From: Nautilus pompilius
Taxonomy: Eukaryota > Mollusca > Cephalopoda > Nautilida > Nautilidae
Assembly (NCBI GenBank): GCA_018389105.1
Contig: JACATO010000039.1
Span: 1,072,219 to 1,136,218, forward strand
Direction of reading: 5' to 3'
Length of the DNA stretch: 64,000 nt
The notes below the pieces were generated by a model, which ran no database searches, was not told where the DNA came from, and worked only from the letters and a program-made list of their open reading frames with translations. Shown piece by piece: positions 45,518 to 56,799 of the stretch. The translations under genes were made by a program, and so were the position numbers. Each line of letters starts with the position of its first letter. The stretch's first letter is position 1.

Positions 45518-48503
45518 TTAATCCACTACATGAAGGCATAGCACAAGCTTGAAAATGTGAAGTATGTTATTTAGTTAGAAAATTAGATGGTTCAATATGC
45601 GACTATCGTAAAGTAGCTAGGCACTGAGGTCAAAGGGCTGGATATTGCGTGGTGATGCGGAACAGCTTCCTTATACCCAAACAGTTCTATGGAAAGACTT
45701 TGTTTCAGAGATGATGGCAACATACATTTGAAAATTATTCGGCGCCCCTGCTAGAGTTCGTTGCTCTTTAAGAAATTTTGCAAACGTGTTAATAAAAACC
45801 CGAATAATCGAGACAGTCCGACGCACTGCTATCTGAATAAGTCACCTCGCATGCAATTTCATTCATAGCGCATTTCACAAAGATGCTGTGAGAATAGGTG
45901 GGAGCAACTCACCCCGGGTCGGGATATGATTAATTAAAAACGCCGATCAATTCTTCCAAATCCAACGTGAGTCAGTGCGTTTTGGATGGATCTACGGTGT
46001 CCATGATTGCCGGCATCTGACGTAATTAGACAGCAGAGATAAAGACTTAGCCTGCCTAGTTAATGGATAGCCAAGCAAAAGCCCCCGCATCTACTGCTGT
46101 GTTTTTATTTCAGTTCCAGCAGTGACTAAAGTGAAATTCTGATGGAAGTCGAGCCGTGTTACACCGAGTACACAAACTCGATAGCCATTGTACTCAACGA
46201 CAGAAAATGTCAACAGAAAAATTCCAAAAGTAAAGGCCTATTTTAAAGCAAGAAGTCAATGAAGCTGAATTCTATAACTCAACACGAGTTTATTATCAAT
46301 AGGAAAAAAAAATGTAATCTCTTTCCAAAGTCATCTGTTCGCCAGCTCGCGGTGACAGTGGCAGGTATTTTCTCTCGTCGATTATCTAATTTGTCTGTCA
46401 CATTATTCGTTTTTTTTTAATTCTTCGACTGTCTGCCATCCAAGAAAATGATCCAACTCTTTACCCTTTTCCCTCTAATGCTTGTCGAATTAATCCAATC
46501 TCCGTCCATAGTTTCCATCAAAATATTTTTATCTGCCTTAATGGAAAACCTAGATAATTACATAATCTTTTATTGTTAACCCTAACGATCCTTTTCATTC
46601 AATGTACAGACAGTTTTGCGAGTTTCCAGTCTTACGCAACCTCATCACGTGGAATTTGCCATTATACTCTAATGAATTCACTTAATTGTCTTGTAGCGTT
46701 GATTAAAGATCTAACCAAAGGCTGGTCGCGACCGACCTGTGGAGTGTGAAGCCACAAAATTACACCGGTGCGACAACTGACGCCCCCTTGTGTCGAGTAC
46801 GACAGATTTCATTATCATCTGTTTACGTCATTAAAGACAGCCCTCTGAATTCGCCTGGGCCTGTAAAACAAGCACACAAACAGGTGGTGTTTGGAATAAC
46901 ATGACCGAAACTGTATAAGCGTTGGGCTGGATATTAAATATTAAAGAATCCCCTACACCTGGAGAGTTGATTCATGAAATGTAGACCTGAGGGTTGAATA
47001 AAACTGCATGAGATGCTTTAACGTGTAACAAAAAAGGGAAGGGAGTTAGTTACATATTTGAGGTTGGGTGGGGGGGTTGTTTCGTATTTTTTTTTGAAAA
47101 AGAATTTTCTTGGACCTAAAAGAGAGCGTGCGTTAGGCTTTTGTCAGCGGTAGACCCCTTATTTCTTTATTCTACCGCAATGACGTCATGAGACATGTGA
47201 CTTGACCGTGTTTGAAGATGTTGTTGTTTTTTTTTTGATGAAACAGTAGGACAGAAGCCGTCCATGAAGTCCCTTGTAACGTTTGAAAAAAAAATTCTTT
47301 TAATCTCTCCCCCCCCCACCCAAAAGCAGCCCCTTAGTTTTAGAAAGGGAGATCGCTCCTAGAATGCAAGATCTTTTAAGAAATGGGAGTAGGTCTCCGA
47401 CGCGCTATAACACGTCGGTCGGCGCAAGACAACGATTACGGCCGTATGGCTGCTGGACGGAAATGGGTTAAAATTCGATCCGTGGAGAGCCGCAGGGGTG
47501 TTGATCGGAAATTCTGCGGCGCCATGTTGGAAGCGGCCCATCATTCAGATCTGCAGCGTTCAGCCGCTCGCGGACACAGGTAGAAGAATGGAGGTAAATT
47601 GGAGCTAAAATTACCGTGGCCCCGCATGTTTACTCTCGAAAGATCTTATTTCTCTTTAAACTTTCCTTTTGATTAAAAAATGAGGATGGAACTATTTTCT
47701 CTAGCTATGAGCCATTATTGTTCGACATTATAAAAGAGAAAGAAACAAAGGGATTTCGTATTCTGAAACAATCAGCTTCTGAAGTTTACCGGCCGTAAAC
47801 TGTTTCGATTTAAGATAATATGGATGGAATAGAGCTGAGATGAGTTTTCAGAGCTGGTAGTAAAAAGAACAGAAAGAGTTTCGTTAGCTTCTGTTTTTTT
47901 CCCCGTGGGGGCCCAAAAGGAAGAAGAAAGTTTGGCGAGAAGTGGGCAATTCTTGTTTACGAACGTCGTCTGAAAAAAAAGGGAGATTACGTACGATCGT
48001 CAGGGACTCAGAATAAAGTCACGCCCACTCCTTTAACTTCCTTACCAGAAGATGACGGAGTGAACCAAGTCACTTGAAAAAAACAAAACACACACACAAA
48101 GACATCGGTTCAGCCCCAGGCTGTGAAACGCCATTAAAAGAAGCTAAAGCCGGGGGGTGGCGGATGCACTAAGACACCCAATCTGTAAAATCGAAGTTCT
48201 GTCCAAAGGCACCAGATAAAACACTTTCTTGCACGGTTCGCTTGTCTGAGATCTCAGAAAGGTTTTGATTCAAGGAAACCTGCCAGGGTTAGTACTTGGT
48301 TGAACCTTACGTAAATTCCGCGAGATGGGTAGTCTGTTGACTGGAGAAATCTCCAACCTCGCCCCTACATTTTTCTCCGGATTAGTGGCATCGCAAAGTT
48401 GATCGGATGTAGGGATGCGCGCAGAGGTTGGGTCCGTGTGAGGAAACTCTACTTCTGAAATACCTGCTGTATGTGTCCTTTTCCATAGATTACAGGTAAA
48501 ACG
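45516..48503. other. Non-coding stretch with a lone CRE
   Basis: No gene supported. A single full TGACGTCA site outside any minisatellite lies at 47181-47188 (CGCAATGACGTCATGAG), in sequence that is otherwise ordinary. A CTCF-like GGCGCCCCTGCTAG lies at 45741-45754. The 61-66-codon overlapping frames at 47359-47583 are unrecognised. Confidence 0.4.
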
Positions 48504-49080
48504 AGAGAGATAGAGAGATGACGTCAGCACACAGAGATATGACGTCAGTACGGGGAGAGAGATAACGTCAGTACGGAGAGAGATATGACGTCAGTACGGG
48601 GAGAGATAGAGAGATGACGTCAACACAGAGAGATATGACGTCAGTACGGAGAGAGATAGAGATGACGTCAGCACAGAGAGATATGACGTCAGTACGGGGA
48701 GAGATAGAGAGATGACGTCAACACAGAGAGATGTGACGTCAGTACGGGGAGAGATATAGAGATGACGTCAACACAGAGAGATATGACGTCAGTACAGAGA
48801 GAGATGTGACGTCAGTACGGGGAGAGATAGAGAGATATGACGTCAGCACAGAGAGAGATGTGACGTCAGTACGGGGAGAGATAGAGAGATATGACGTCAG
48901 CACAGAGAGAGATGTGACGTCAGTACGGGGAGAGATAGAGAGATGACGTCAACACAGAGAGAGATGTGACGTCAGTACGGGGAGAGATAGAGAGATATGA
49001 CGTCAGCACAGAGAGAGATGTGACGTCAGTACGGGGAGAGATAGAGAGATGACGTCAACACAGAGAGAGAGATAGAGAGA
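48504..49080 (-). repeat. GA/TGACGTCA dimeric minisatellite with 21 perfect CREs
   Basis: Two monomers alternate: one with TGACGTCAACACAGAGAGA or TGACGTCAGCACAGAGAGA, and one with TGACGTCAGTACGGGGAGAG followed by ATAGAGAGA. Together they make a dimer of about 52 bp. By direct count there are 21 exact TGACGTCA octamers in this interval and one near-copy (TAACGTCA). It is the array with the best-preserved core in the window, and the second monomer's GTACGGGG block is found nowhere else. Confidence 0.95.
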
Positions 49081-52000
49081 ATGCTTAACCCGACTGAAAT
49101 AAATCATTACGTTGATTTTTCGTGAATTAGAAAATCTCGGCCTCATTCTTTTCACCCCCACCTATTCCCAGAGTGTCAGAACGGCTGCGTATCAGTGTAC
49201 CTCGAGTGGAATTGTCCAGACCCAGAAAACTCCCCCCAACAGTGTTTTAATAAGTTTAAACACTGCGCATTATCTCCGTGGGAGATGTCGACACAGCAGG
49301 AATCAGGGACCCACTTGTCCCCAGAGATGGCGATACATTTCCGTCACCGCGACACGCACAGTAACGCGAGCGATGAAGCGAGAAGACAACGAATCAAACT
49401 GTAACTTGATGCTACAAATTGAAACGAACTGCGTTTGATTTGAAGGCATTAATCAGGTAGCCATCTGTCAAAATCGTTTCGCCCGAACTTTAAAAGGTTT
49501 TCTCAGCTTTGTCTGCCCGTATAAGGCAGCCATCGACTTTGTTGGCAGCTACAGAAAAGGGAGAGAACTAACAATAATTTTTTGTTAGGAATAATCGCAG
49601 GAATCTCGTATTTCGTCGTGCACAGCTATCACCTTTAAAGATGATTAAACATGATTAAATCCTCCCAAAACAACAAAAACAAAAACGACAACAACAACAC
49701 AAAGATTGCCCAAAAGTCTATGAAGGGGTATTTTAGGGATTTTAATCTGGTGCACGCTAAACAGGATGCGTGTATCCTTGGTAAGTAAATTCCATCATCC
49801 GTTCAGTGTATTAGGTTTATTTACTATGACACTGCACGTTTCCGTCTGTTGACGGCGGTTAACCCCCGGCTGCCCACCGTCTGCCCAGTTAAAGCCAACT
49901 TCGCAAACAGTTGCGGATGGGAAACAACCTGGCTGCTATTGGGACGCCCTCTGCCGGGCTGGTTCGCCTCTGTGGACTCGCGCTGAATCGCCGTCCGAAA
50001 ACAGTTACCTGCCCTAAAATCCCAGACACCGATTCTCGGGAATTCATCTGATCACTTCATCTTTCTCCAACATCTCACTGAAAGCTTCCTGGCTAAAAAC
50101 ATGGCGTAAATAATCGGCTCTTTTCAGATGTTCAAATAAACTGAAGTAATAAATTAATTGGTGTAATATGCAACAACTTCCTCTATTACATTTACCTTGC
50201 AAGTCTAAAGAATGCGCGCCATTTTACCGCGAACAGAAGAACAATGAGAATTAGCAACATTAAAGAAATAATAATAATAATAATATCTATGACAGTTAGG
50301 TTGAACAATTTTTGTTATAGTCTCAGCTTTAAAAAAAGAAAGAGAATTTAGTAGTTTCGGTCCCTCGACTCTTTCACCTGCGCTAAAAGGTTTCAGAGGA
50401 AGGTGGCGACAGAAATGGATGTATTGCTGTCTACGCTACTCGGCTGCATTGTCCGTCCAGAGAGCGAACAGCAGAGCATCGGATAAATAGTTAATAAAAG
50501 GTAAATACAATTAGAGTCGCTCGATATTCAACCAGCGCGGTTTAGAGTCAAAGACCTTTTTAGCCCCATAATGCACTATTCGAAATGCTGCGACCGTTTC
50601 ATTACCTAACAACCCGAGGACTTCTCCCTTTGTTTTAAGACAGAAAATCGGCCAACGCGAGCATTGTCGACTGTTTCAGAATATGTCCTGTTACTTTAAA
50701 GACCAAGCGCGTATTTATCAGCATCTCGAACAGTGAATTATACAAGGAAAACATCTCATTCCAAAGACCCCGGTGATTAACTTGGTGAACTACCTCCACC
50801 AGGCGGAATCTGTGTATTCGGGGGAGGTAACCGAAGAATTGACCCTAACACTCTATTGGGCGAACAGCCACAGGTGTCTTCCGTGAACTTCTCGCCGATC
50901 TTTGATGCTCTCTAACAGAAGATTGCTTTTCCTAAAATTGTTTTTCAAGCGAACCATTCGCCAAATCGAAATTTTGGATATTTTTAACGCGAACTAATCA
51001 AAGCAGAACCCAAAGGGCCGTGAGATGGCCACGTGCCGTTCATTTTGCGTGGTCAGACAGGCAATGGCAGGGAATTAACCAGCTATTCCTGGGCTGGGTA
51101 TTTTTTGTTTCTGCCAGTAAGCAGCAGCGGTCAGACGCCAGCTGACTTGGGCACCGACTTTTCGCGAGGCGATAGCACTCGCACTTATCTTAAGTGCGCA
51201 GGCTGAGGACTTTGATGTTCGCCGTGTTATTTATTTCTTTCTAAAACGAATGGCGGCGCGATGGAGACTCTGATGACTGCGTGACATTTAGCAGCAAAGC
51301 CATAACGTCTGACAACGCTACTTTCAGTACTTACAAGAGAAAAGTTCGGTAAGCGTCAACAATTATGCATCCCCTAATTAATTTCTGCGACCTGTATCCA
51401 GAGGAGTTAAGCTCTCTTCTCAGATTAACCTTCCACGTACCACGCCAACTGTTACCTCCCTTTCCAACTTCCGTCTAGAAGGAACAGGTAGTAATTGTGT
51501 AGCACCGGCTGAATGCAGAATATGTGGTGACGGACCGATACACGGCTATGTCGTTTTAAAAAAAGTTATTATATACGAATAAAATTCTCTGTGTCACAAC
51601 GGCTCAACCTGTGCCGAGTAGGACAGATCTGAAGGATGGTGACACACAGAAGGTTAAATAGTATTATGGCGTAGATACGGAATCATGTGCGGTGACCTTT
51701 AACCCTAACCCTGATCTCTAGGCGCTGACTATGCTAGATAAAGTCGTGCCAAATAATATTTGCTAAATCAGTGATGTGCATCCCTTACAGTTGGTTTCAG
51801 GTATGTATATTATTGGTCACCCAGTTCTGCGTGTGAACACTTAAAGAATATTAAAATGCGCTATGACTTGGTAAATATTAACTCAGTTGGTCCCATTTTT
51901 CCACTAATGGAATTTTGTAAAGTTAAGATGGTGGTAACCAGTCACTGTGTTTATTTAGGTTCACAGGCTATTAAATGTTCAAATCTCTGGACGCGACGGA

Positions 52001-55000
52001 GAGTAGATTGAAAGGGAAACCGTCTCTTGAGTACAACTCCATTCTGTTAGTGAACAAGCAGAGAAAACAGATCTAATGGCGCCACCAGATGCGCTTATTA
52101 AAAGAAAATATATATATATAAACTGTAGTCGAAACATCCGGCGATGTCAGCGCATCCGTTTTCCTGATAAATAACTTCCAGGGATGGTCTGACAAGGTTT
52201 CAAAATTATTATTGTTATTGCTCATTTTATGTTTAGTTTTGTTCAGAAAAGATCAAAGAAAAATCTGTTAAGAAATGCTAATAGAATAAATAATGCGACA
52301 GCATTGAAACATTAGCTCATAGAAAGAGTAAAACTCAAATTTTTTTGGTAGAAATAATTCGATTAACTGCCTCTAAAATATGGGTAAATTTAATTAGCAA
52401 TGGCTTACCTATCGCGGGCGTAATACATCTACTGTTTATTTGCATTCTGTTGCTGTTCGGTGTATGAAAGTATTTCAGGTGCAGGAAGCAAAACAGAGTG
52501 GCTGATTATGTATGATTTTCATCCGGTTGGTCGGTTCCTCCCGATACAGGCTCGACGTACGGTTGGGTTGCCTCGTGGCGGAGCTGACGGCCATGACAGG
52601 AAACAGACGCTTGGGTTCCACGAGGAGAGAATCTCTTTTACCAAATGACGTCGTTCGTGGATGGTTAACTCTCTCTCTCTTTCCAAAGAATAACACCGTC
52701 GGTTTGCAGAAAGCTAAAACTGTTATCATATCACCGTATTATTATTTCACAAACGCAAGCAATTACATAAACAGAAACTCGAAAATAAATGTCCAAGCGC
52801 TCATATTCGCCTTTGTTGGAAAGAAGAATTAAGGCAAACTCCAAGAGAAGTCTTTGTCCGGAGTACGGAAATACTCTAAAGTTTTCAAATATCTATAGGA
52901 CAAAACGTACTGAATTATGTTTGTGATGCCTAGAGAGAAAAAAATATTTTTAAAAGATATTTTGAGAATATTTGGCGTGAAAGTGGAAAATACAATCGTT
53001 TTTCCTAACACCGACTTTAACGTGTCGAAGTGAAAAGTGGAAAAGAAAATTTGAAATCTAGCACAAAACAGACTTTTCTAAAACTGTCATTTGCAGGCTG
53101 AGGCAAAACTGTTGGGCGCGACTGCTGCCTACTTCCGCTATAGGAAGTGTCTCTCTTCTTCATTAAAATAACGGCACAGACAGAAGCAGTGTTGGTGGTC
53201 AAGGGTTCACATTTGATCTGCCTCCACATGTCTCCTGTACGTGAACCTTTGCACTCTTTAGTTTTTAATCGCGAAATGGAAGATCCAGATTTAATAAACA
53301 GTGCCATTTTAGTCTCATTTTTCTTTTCACAGCGTTGGAAATATTTCACTTGAAAGCGGATTTTGCCTTTGTTCTGAATCGGTACTTATTGTTCGGGACT
53401 GTCTCAAATATCCGGCGATTCCCAGTCATTCCCGACATCGGTTTTCGATGCCTCGCTGGAATTTCGATTTGACTCCCTGCCGTACGAGCAATAGCGGCCA
53501 GATAAAAGGCGGCTAGAATCCATGGGGAGCCAACTGAAATTTAATTTAGCGTGAAGAATTAAATCCGACCTGTTCTCGAGACAGGAACAAAGGGAAGAAA
53601 GGCTATCGCTTGCACATCTCGTGGTTCACTAGCATCGGGAGCGAAAACAGATCCGACTGCCCAGAAATTAAATCATTTCAGAAAGCCTTCCGCATGATGT
53701 CGCTGGCCATCTCAGCAGGGCAGCCGAACTCTGGAAGCAAGGGGCTTAGTTTTCGGGCATCGACCGGGCCCCGATTTATGCTTCTGCTACGGAATTGAGG
53801 ACAGACAAGAGAAGTGGCGGCTGATCGCTCGCTAGCCGTGGGATGGATTCATTGGGTGGTAGGTCGAAAAAAAAAAGCGGTTTACCGACTTGTGAATGAC
53901 TCGATTGTCGTGTTACAGTGGCAGAGGATATCGTGACGACTCGGTGCCGAAGATGTTCGCTAAAACCAAAGTCGGGACTGTGAAAGAGCAGATGTTGGGA
54001 ACTCTACAGCGGTTTGTCCACGCAGCCACGAAGAGCTTCCGCATTGAGGTTTTTTGAACGGGTGCAAAGTTACTCACCCGGAAGTTCCCGACGCGAGCTT
54101 TCCCTTTTGGAAAGTGAGTCTATCTTACGTCAATGTAAGCCAGAGTAGCATTATATGCATAAATGTATCCCGGATCATTTTCGTTCTAGCACTGGCCATA
54201 CTAGTGAGATTTCTAGTAGTAGTATAACTGTTCGATGGCGAGTACTATGAAAGACGATGGCAATTCAAGAACAATGATTTTTTTTAAATTTAAATTTGTT
54301 CGAATTTGTCTATTAGTTTACCGATCTGTGGTTTCTTTTCAGAACAAATCAAGGGATACTGCAGTCTGAGGAAAGTCTAAAAATTTTGGATGACGGGTTA
54401 CGTATTTCAGATCTGATAAATTAAATCAAATAATAAGATGTTTAATGCTAATGCCGAATGCCTTATAAGTTATGCTATACTTCATTCAATGTATGAATAT
54501 AAGGAATGAGTTTTAGTATACGAAATATAATTTTAACGTACAGCAGACTTCCTTATTCTGTGAAAACAGAAGTAGAAAATAATTTTTGCAGTATTTAACT
54601 AAAAATATCTGACACTGATCACAAAAAGAAAATCAAACTATGAAATGGACACACTAAAAATATTTTAATGTCGATTTTACATTTACAAAAAACAATATTG
54701 TACATGAATTTATTTTGGTTATTTTGAGCTGTGAAATAGTTTTAATTGATTTCTTTGATAATTTGATCATATCTTGGCTGGTATTTAGACTCCGAGATTT
54801 GCAATACCGAACGAAAATGCTGTTAGTCTTGAACTTACTGTAAACTTTTGAATCCTTATTTCAATAAAGTTCTTTCACCCACATATGGGCTGCAAAGAGA
54901 CAAGCGATTTTCTTACCACTGACTATCAACACTTGGAATCTTTTTAAAGATAAAGATCCATAGAGGCCTATAGGTCCAACTTGGAGTAGTCCTCTTAGAC

Positions 55001-55731
55001 CAGAGGTTTCTTGCAGCTCAATCAGAGAACGGTATCCACATTTCGGTAAATGAGTTTGGAAACACCTGAATTTCTATTTTATTTGAACGAAAATCTTGAA
55101 AGCGTTTCCCGAGCTCTCTCTCTCTCTTTTTTTTTTTTTGTGCGACTTTACAAACTTTTCAAAATATTTTCTTTTTATAAAAACAAATCTTAAAATTGGC
55201 ATGGCCATCTTGCTTTTCGACTGTTTGACATACAGCAAAATGTGCGCGGAATTCTTTGACGATGCCATACATTTCAGTCACTAATGTTTCTCCATCTTCA
55301 AGTTTAACATTAAGCTCACAATTCTGTTCTGCAAGTCCTCTCTTTACTTGCGATATTGGTTAGGTCTTTCGCACACCTGTCCGGTTCACCCTCAGTACTT
55401 ACTCTTGGGTCCAGATGAGATCTTCCAGTGAAACAAAAGGAAGAAGCTCTTCTGTTATAGGAAAATTATCATCAACGTAGAATCAAAACCTCCGCAGTAT
55501 CTCCAATAGTGATGCTATCGTCAAGTGGAAGTGGATTTCTCAAACTACATTTCTTAACTGTAAGTCAGTTGTTATGTCACCTGTTCGCCTGGCATTGGTG
55601 CTACAGGCTTTCTTTTCTGGACATAAAATGTGCACAGCAATGTCCAATAATTTGTTTAAAAATCTCACCTGTAGAAGGTTTAGTATATTTTACAGTCAGG
55701 TAAAATATTCTTCTTTTAAAACTCTGCCGTT

Positions 55732-55732
<1 letters not shown>
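49081..55732. other. Non-coding stretch, nothing firmly recognised
   Basis: About 6.6 kb without a supported gene. Parts are compositionally balanced and CpG-bearing (49.8-51.3 kb) and resemble regulatory sequence, with GAACCC and TAACCC motifs (TTAACCCTAACCCTGA near 51704). Frames of 60-110 codons near 49.1-49.4, 52.5-53.8 and 55.1-55.8 kb have no recognised domain. A short frame at 53953-54057 (MFAKTKVGTVKEQ...) is not low complexity and is listed as a finding. Confidence 0.35.
53953..54057 (+). CDS. Possible short coding exon, hypothetical
   Basis: A 34-codon frame reading MFAKTKVGTVKEQMLGTLQR and on through FVHAATKSFRIEVF to a stop. Residues look protein-like (amphipathic, basic) and it sits after a GAAG-ATG context. 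A poor GT donor (GAG|GTTTTT) would cut after FRIE. No family recognised. Confidence 0.15.
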   Translation: MFAKTKVGTVKEQMLGTLQRFVHAATKSFRIEVF

Positions 55733-55793
<61 letters not shown>

Positions 55794-56545
55794 CGTAATG
55801 ACGTCATCTCTCTCTGTAATGAACATCATCTCTGTGTAATGACGTCATGTCTCTCTCTGTAATGAACATCATCTCTGTGTAATGACGTCATGTCTCTCTC
55901 TGTAATGAACATCATCTCTCTCTGTGTAATGACCTCATGTCTCTCTCCGTAATGACGCTATATCTTCCTGTAATGAGGTCATCTCTCTCTCTCTCTCCGT
56001 AATGACGTCATCTCTCTCTGTAATGAACATCATCTCTGTGTAATGACGTCATGTCTCTCTCTGTAATGAACATCATCTCTCTCTGTGTAATGACCTCATG
56101 TCTCTCTCTCCGTAATGACGCTATATCTTCCTGTAATGAGGTCATCTCTCTCTCTCTCTCTCTCCGTAATGACGTCATCTCTCTCTGTAATGAACATCAT
56201 CTCTGTGTAATGACGTCATGTCTCTCTCTCTGTAATGACGTCATGCCTCTCTCTGTAATGAACATCATCTCTGTGTAATGAGGTTCTCTCTCTCTCTGTA
56301 ATGACGTCATGTCTCTCTCTGTAATGAACATCATCTCTGTGTAATGACCTCATGTCTCTCTGTGTAATGACGTCATGTCTCTCTCTGTAATGAACATCAT
56401 CTCTGAGTAATGACGGCATGTCTCTCTCTCTGTAATGACGTCATGTCTCTCTCTGTAATGAACATCATCTCTCTCTGTAATGACGTCATGTCTCTCTCTC
56501 CGTAATGACGCTATATCTTCCTGTAATAAGGTTCTCTCTCTCTCT

Positions 56546-56592
<47 letters not shown>
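55733..56592 (+). repeat. CT/ATGACGTCAT dimeric minisatellite array, longest in window
   Basis: GTAATGACGTCATGTCTCTC and GTAATGAACATCATCTCTGT monomers, with periodic GACGCTATATCTTCCTGTAA and AATGAGGTCAT blocks. Four blocks of the latter mark a higher-order period of about 190 bp in the first half. The right end is a long (CT)n tail next to a BED-finger fragment. Confidence 0.94.
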
Positions 56593-56593
<1 letters not shown>

Positions 56594-56596
56594 CCC

Positions 56597-56799
56597 CTGC
56601 AGGAATTATACAGGGTAGCGTGGTTTGCATCATCGCGTCCTTTGATGCTATATTCTTTAAGTACAGCAGTTATGTCTTTGCAGATTAGATAAAGGGGTTG
56701 ATCATTACTAGAGATGAAAAAAAACGACTGTCCATTGTTCTTCAAATACTCAGCACTCTTTGTCAACTTTTCGCTGTGTTCGTGTTTCTGATGACACAC
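56597..56799 (-). pseudogene. hAT BED-finger fragment, ZBED5-like
   Basis: In the minus-strand frame from 56799, the sequence from about SFFFISSNDQPLYLICKDIT through AVLKEYSIKGRDDANHA matches the BED finger of the transposase at 3.4-5.1 kb (AVCLICNESVAVLKEYNVRR and DTKHA). The first Cys has become Tyr, and H of RRH has become R, so the finger is dead. The fragment ends near 56595, where the CT array begins, and no transposase core follows. Confidence 0.55.

Noticed and set aside
48504..49080. CRISPR-like array
   Set aside because: Repeats are tandem with no unique spacers and share a simple GA tract; this is a eukaryotic minisatellite.
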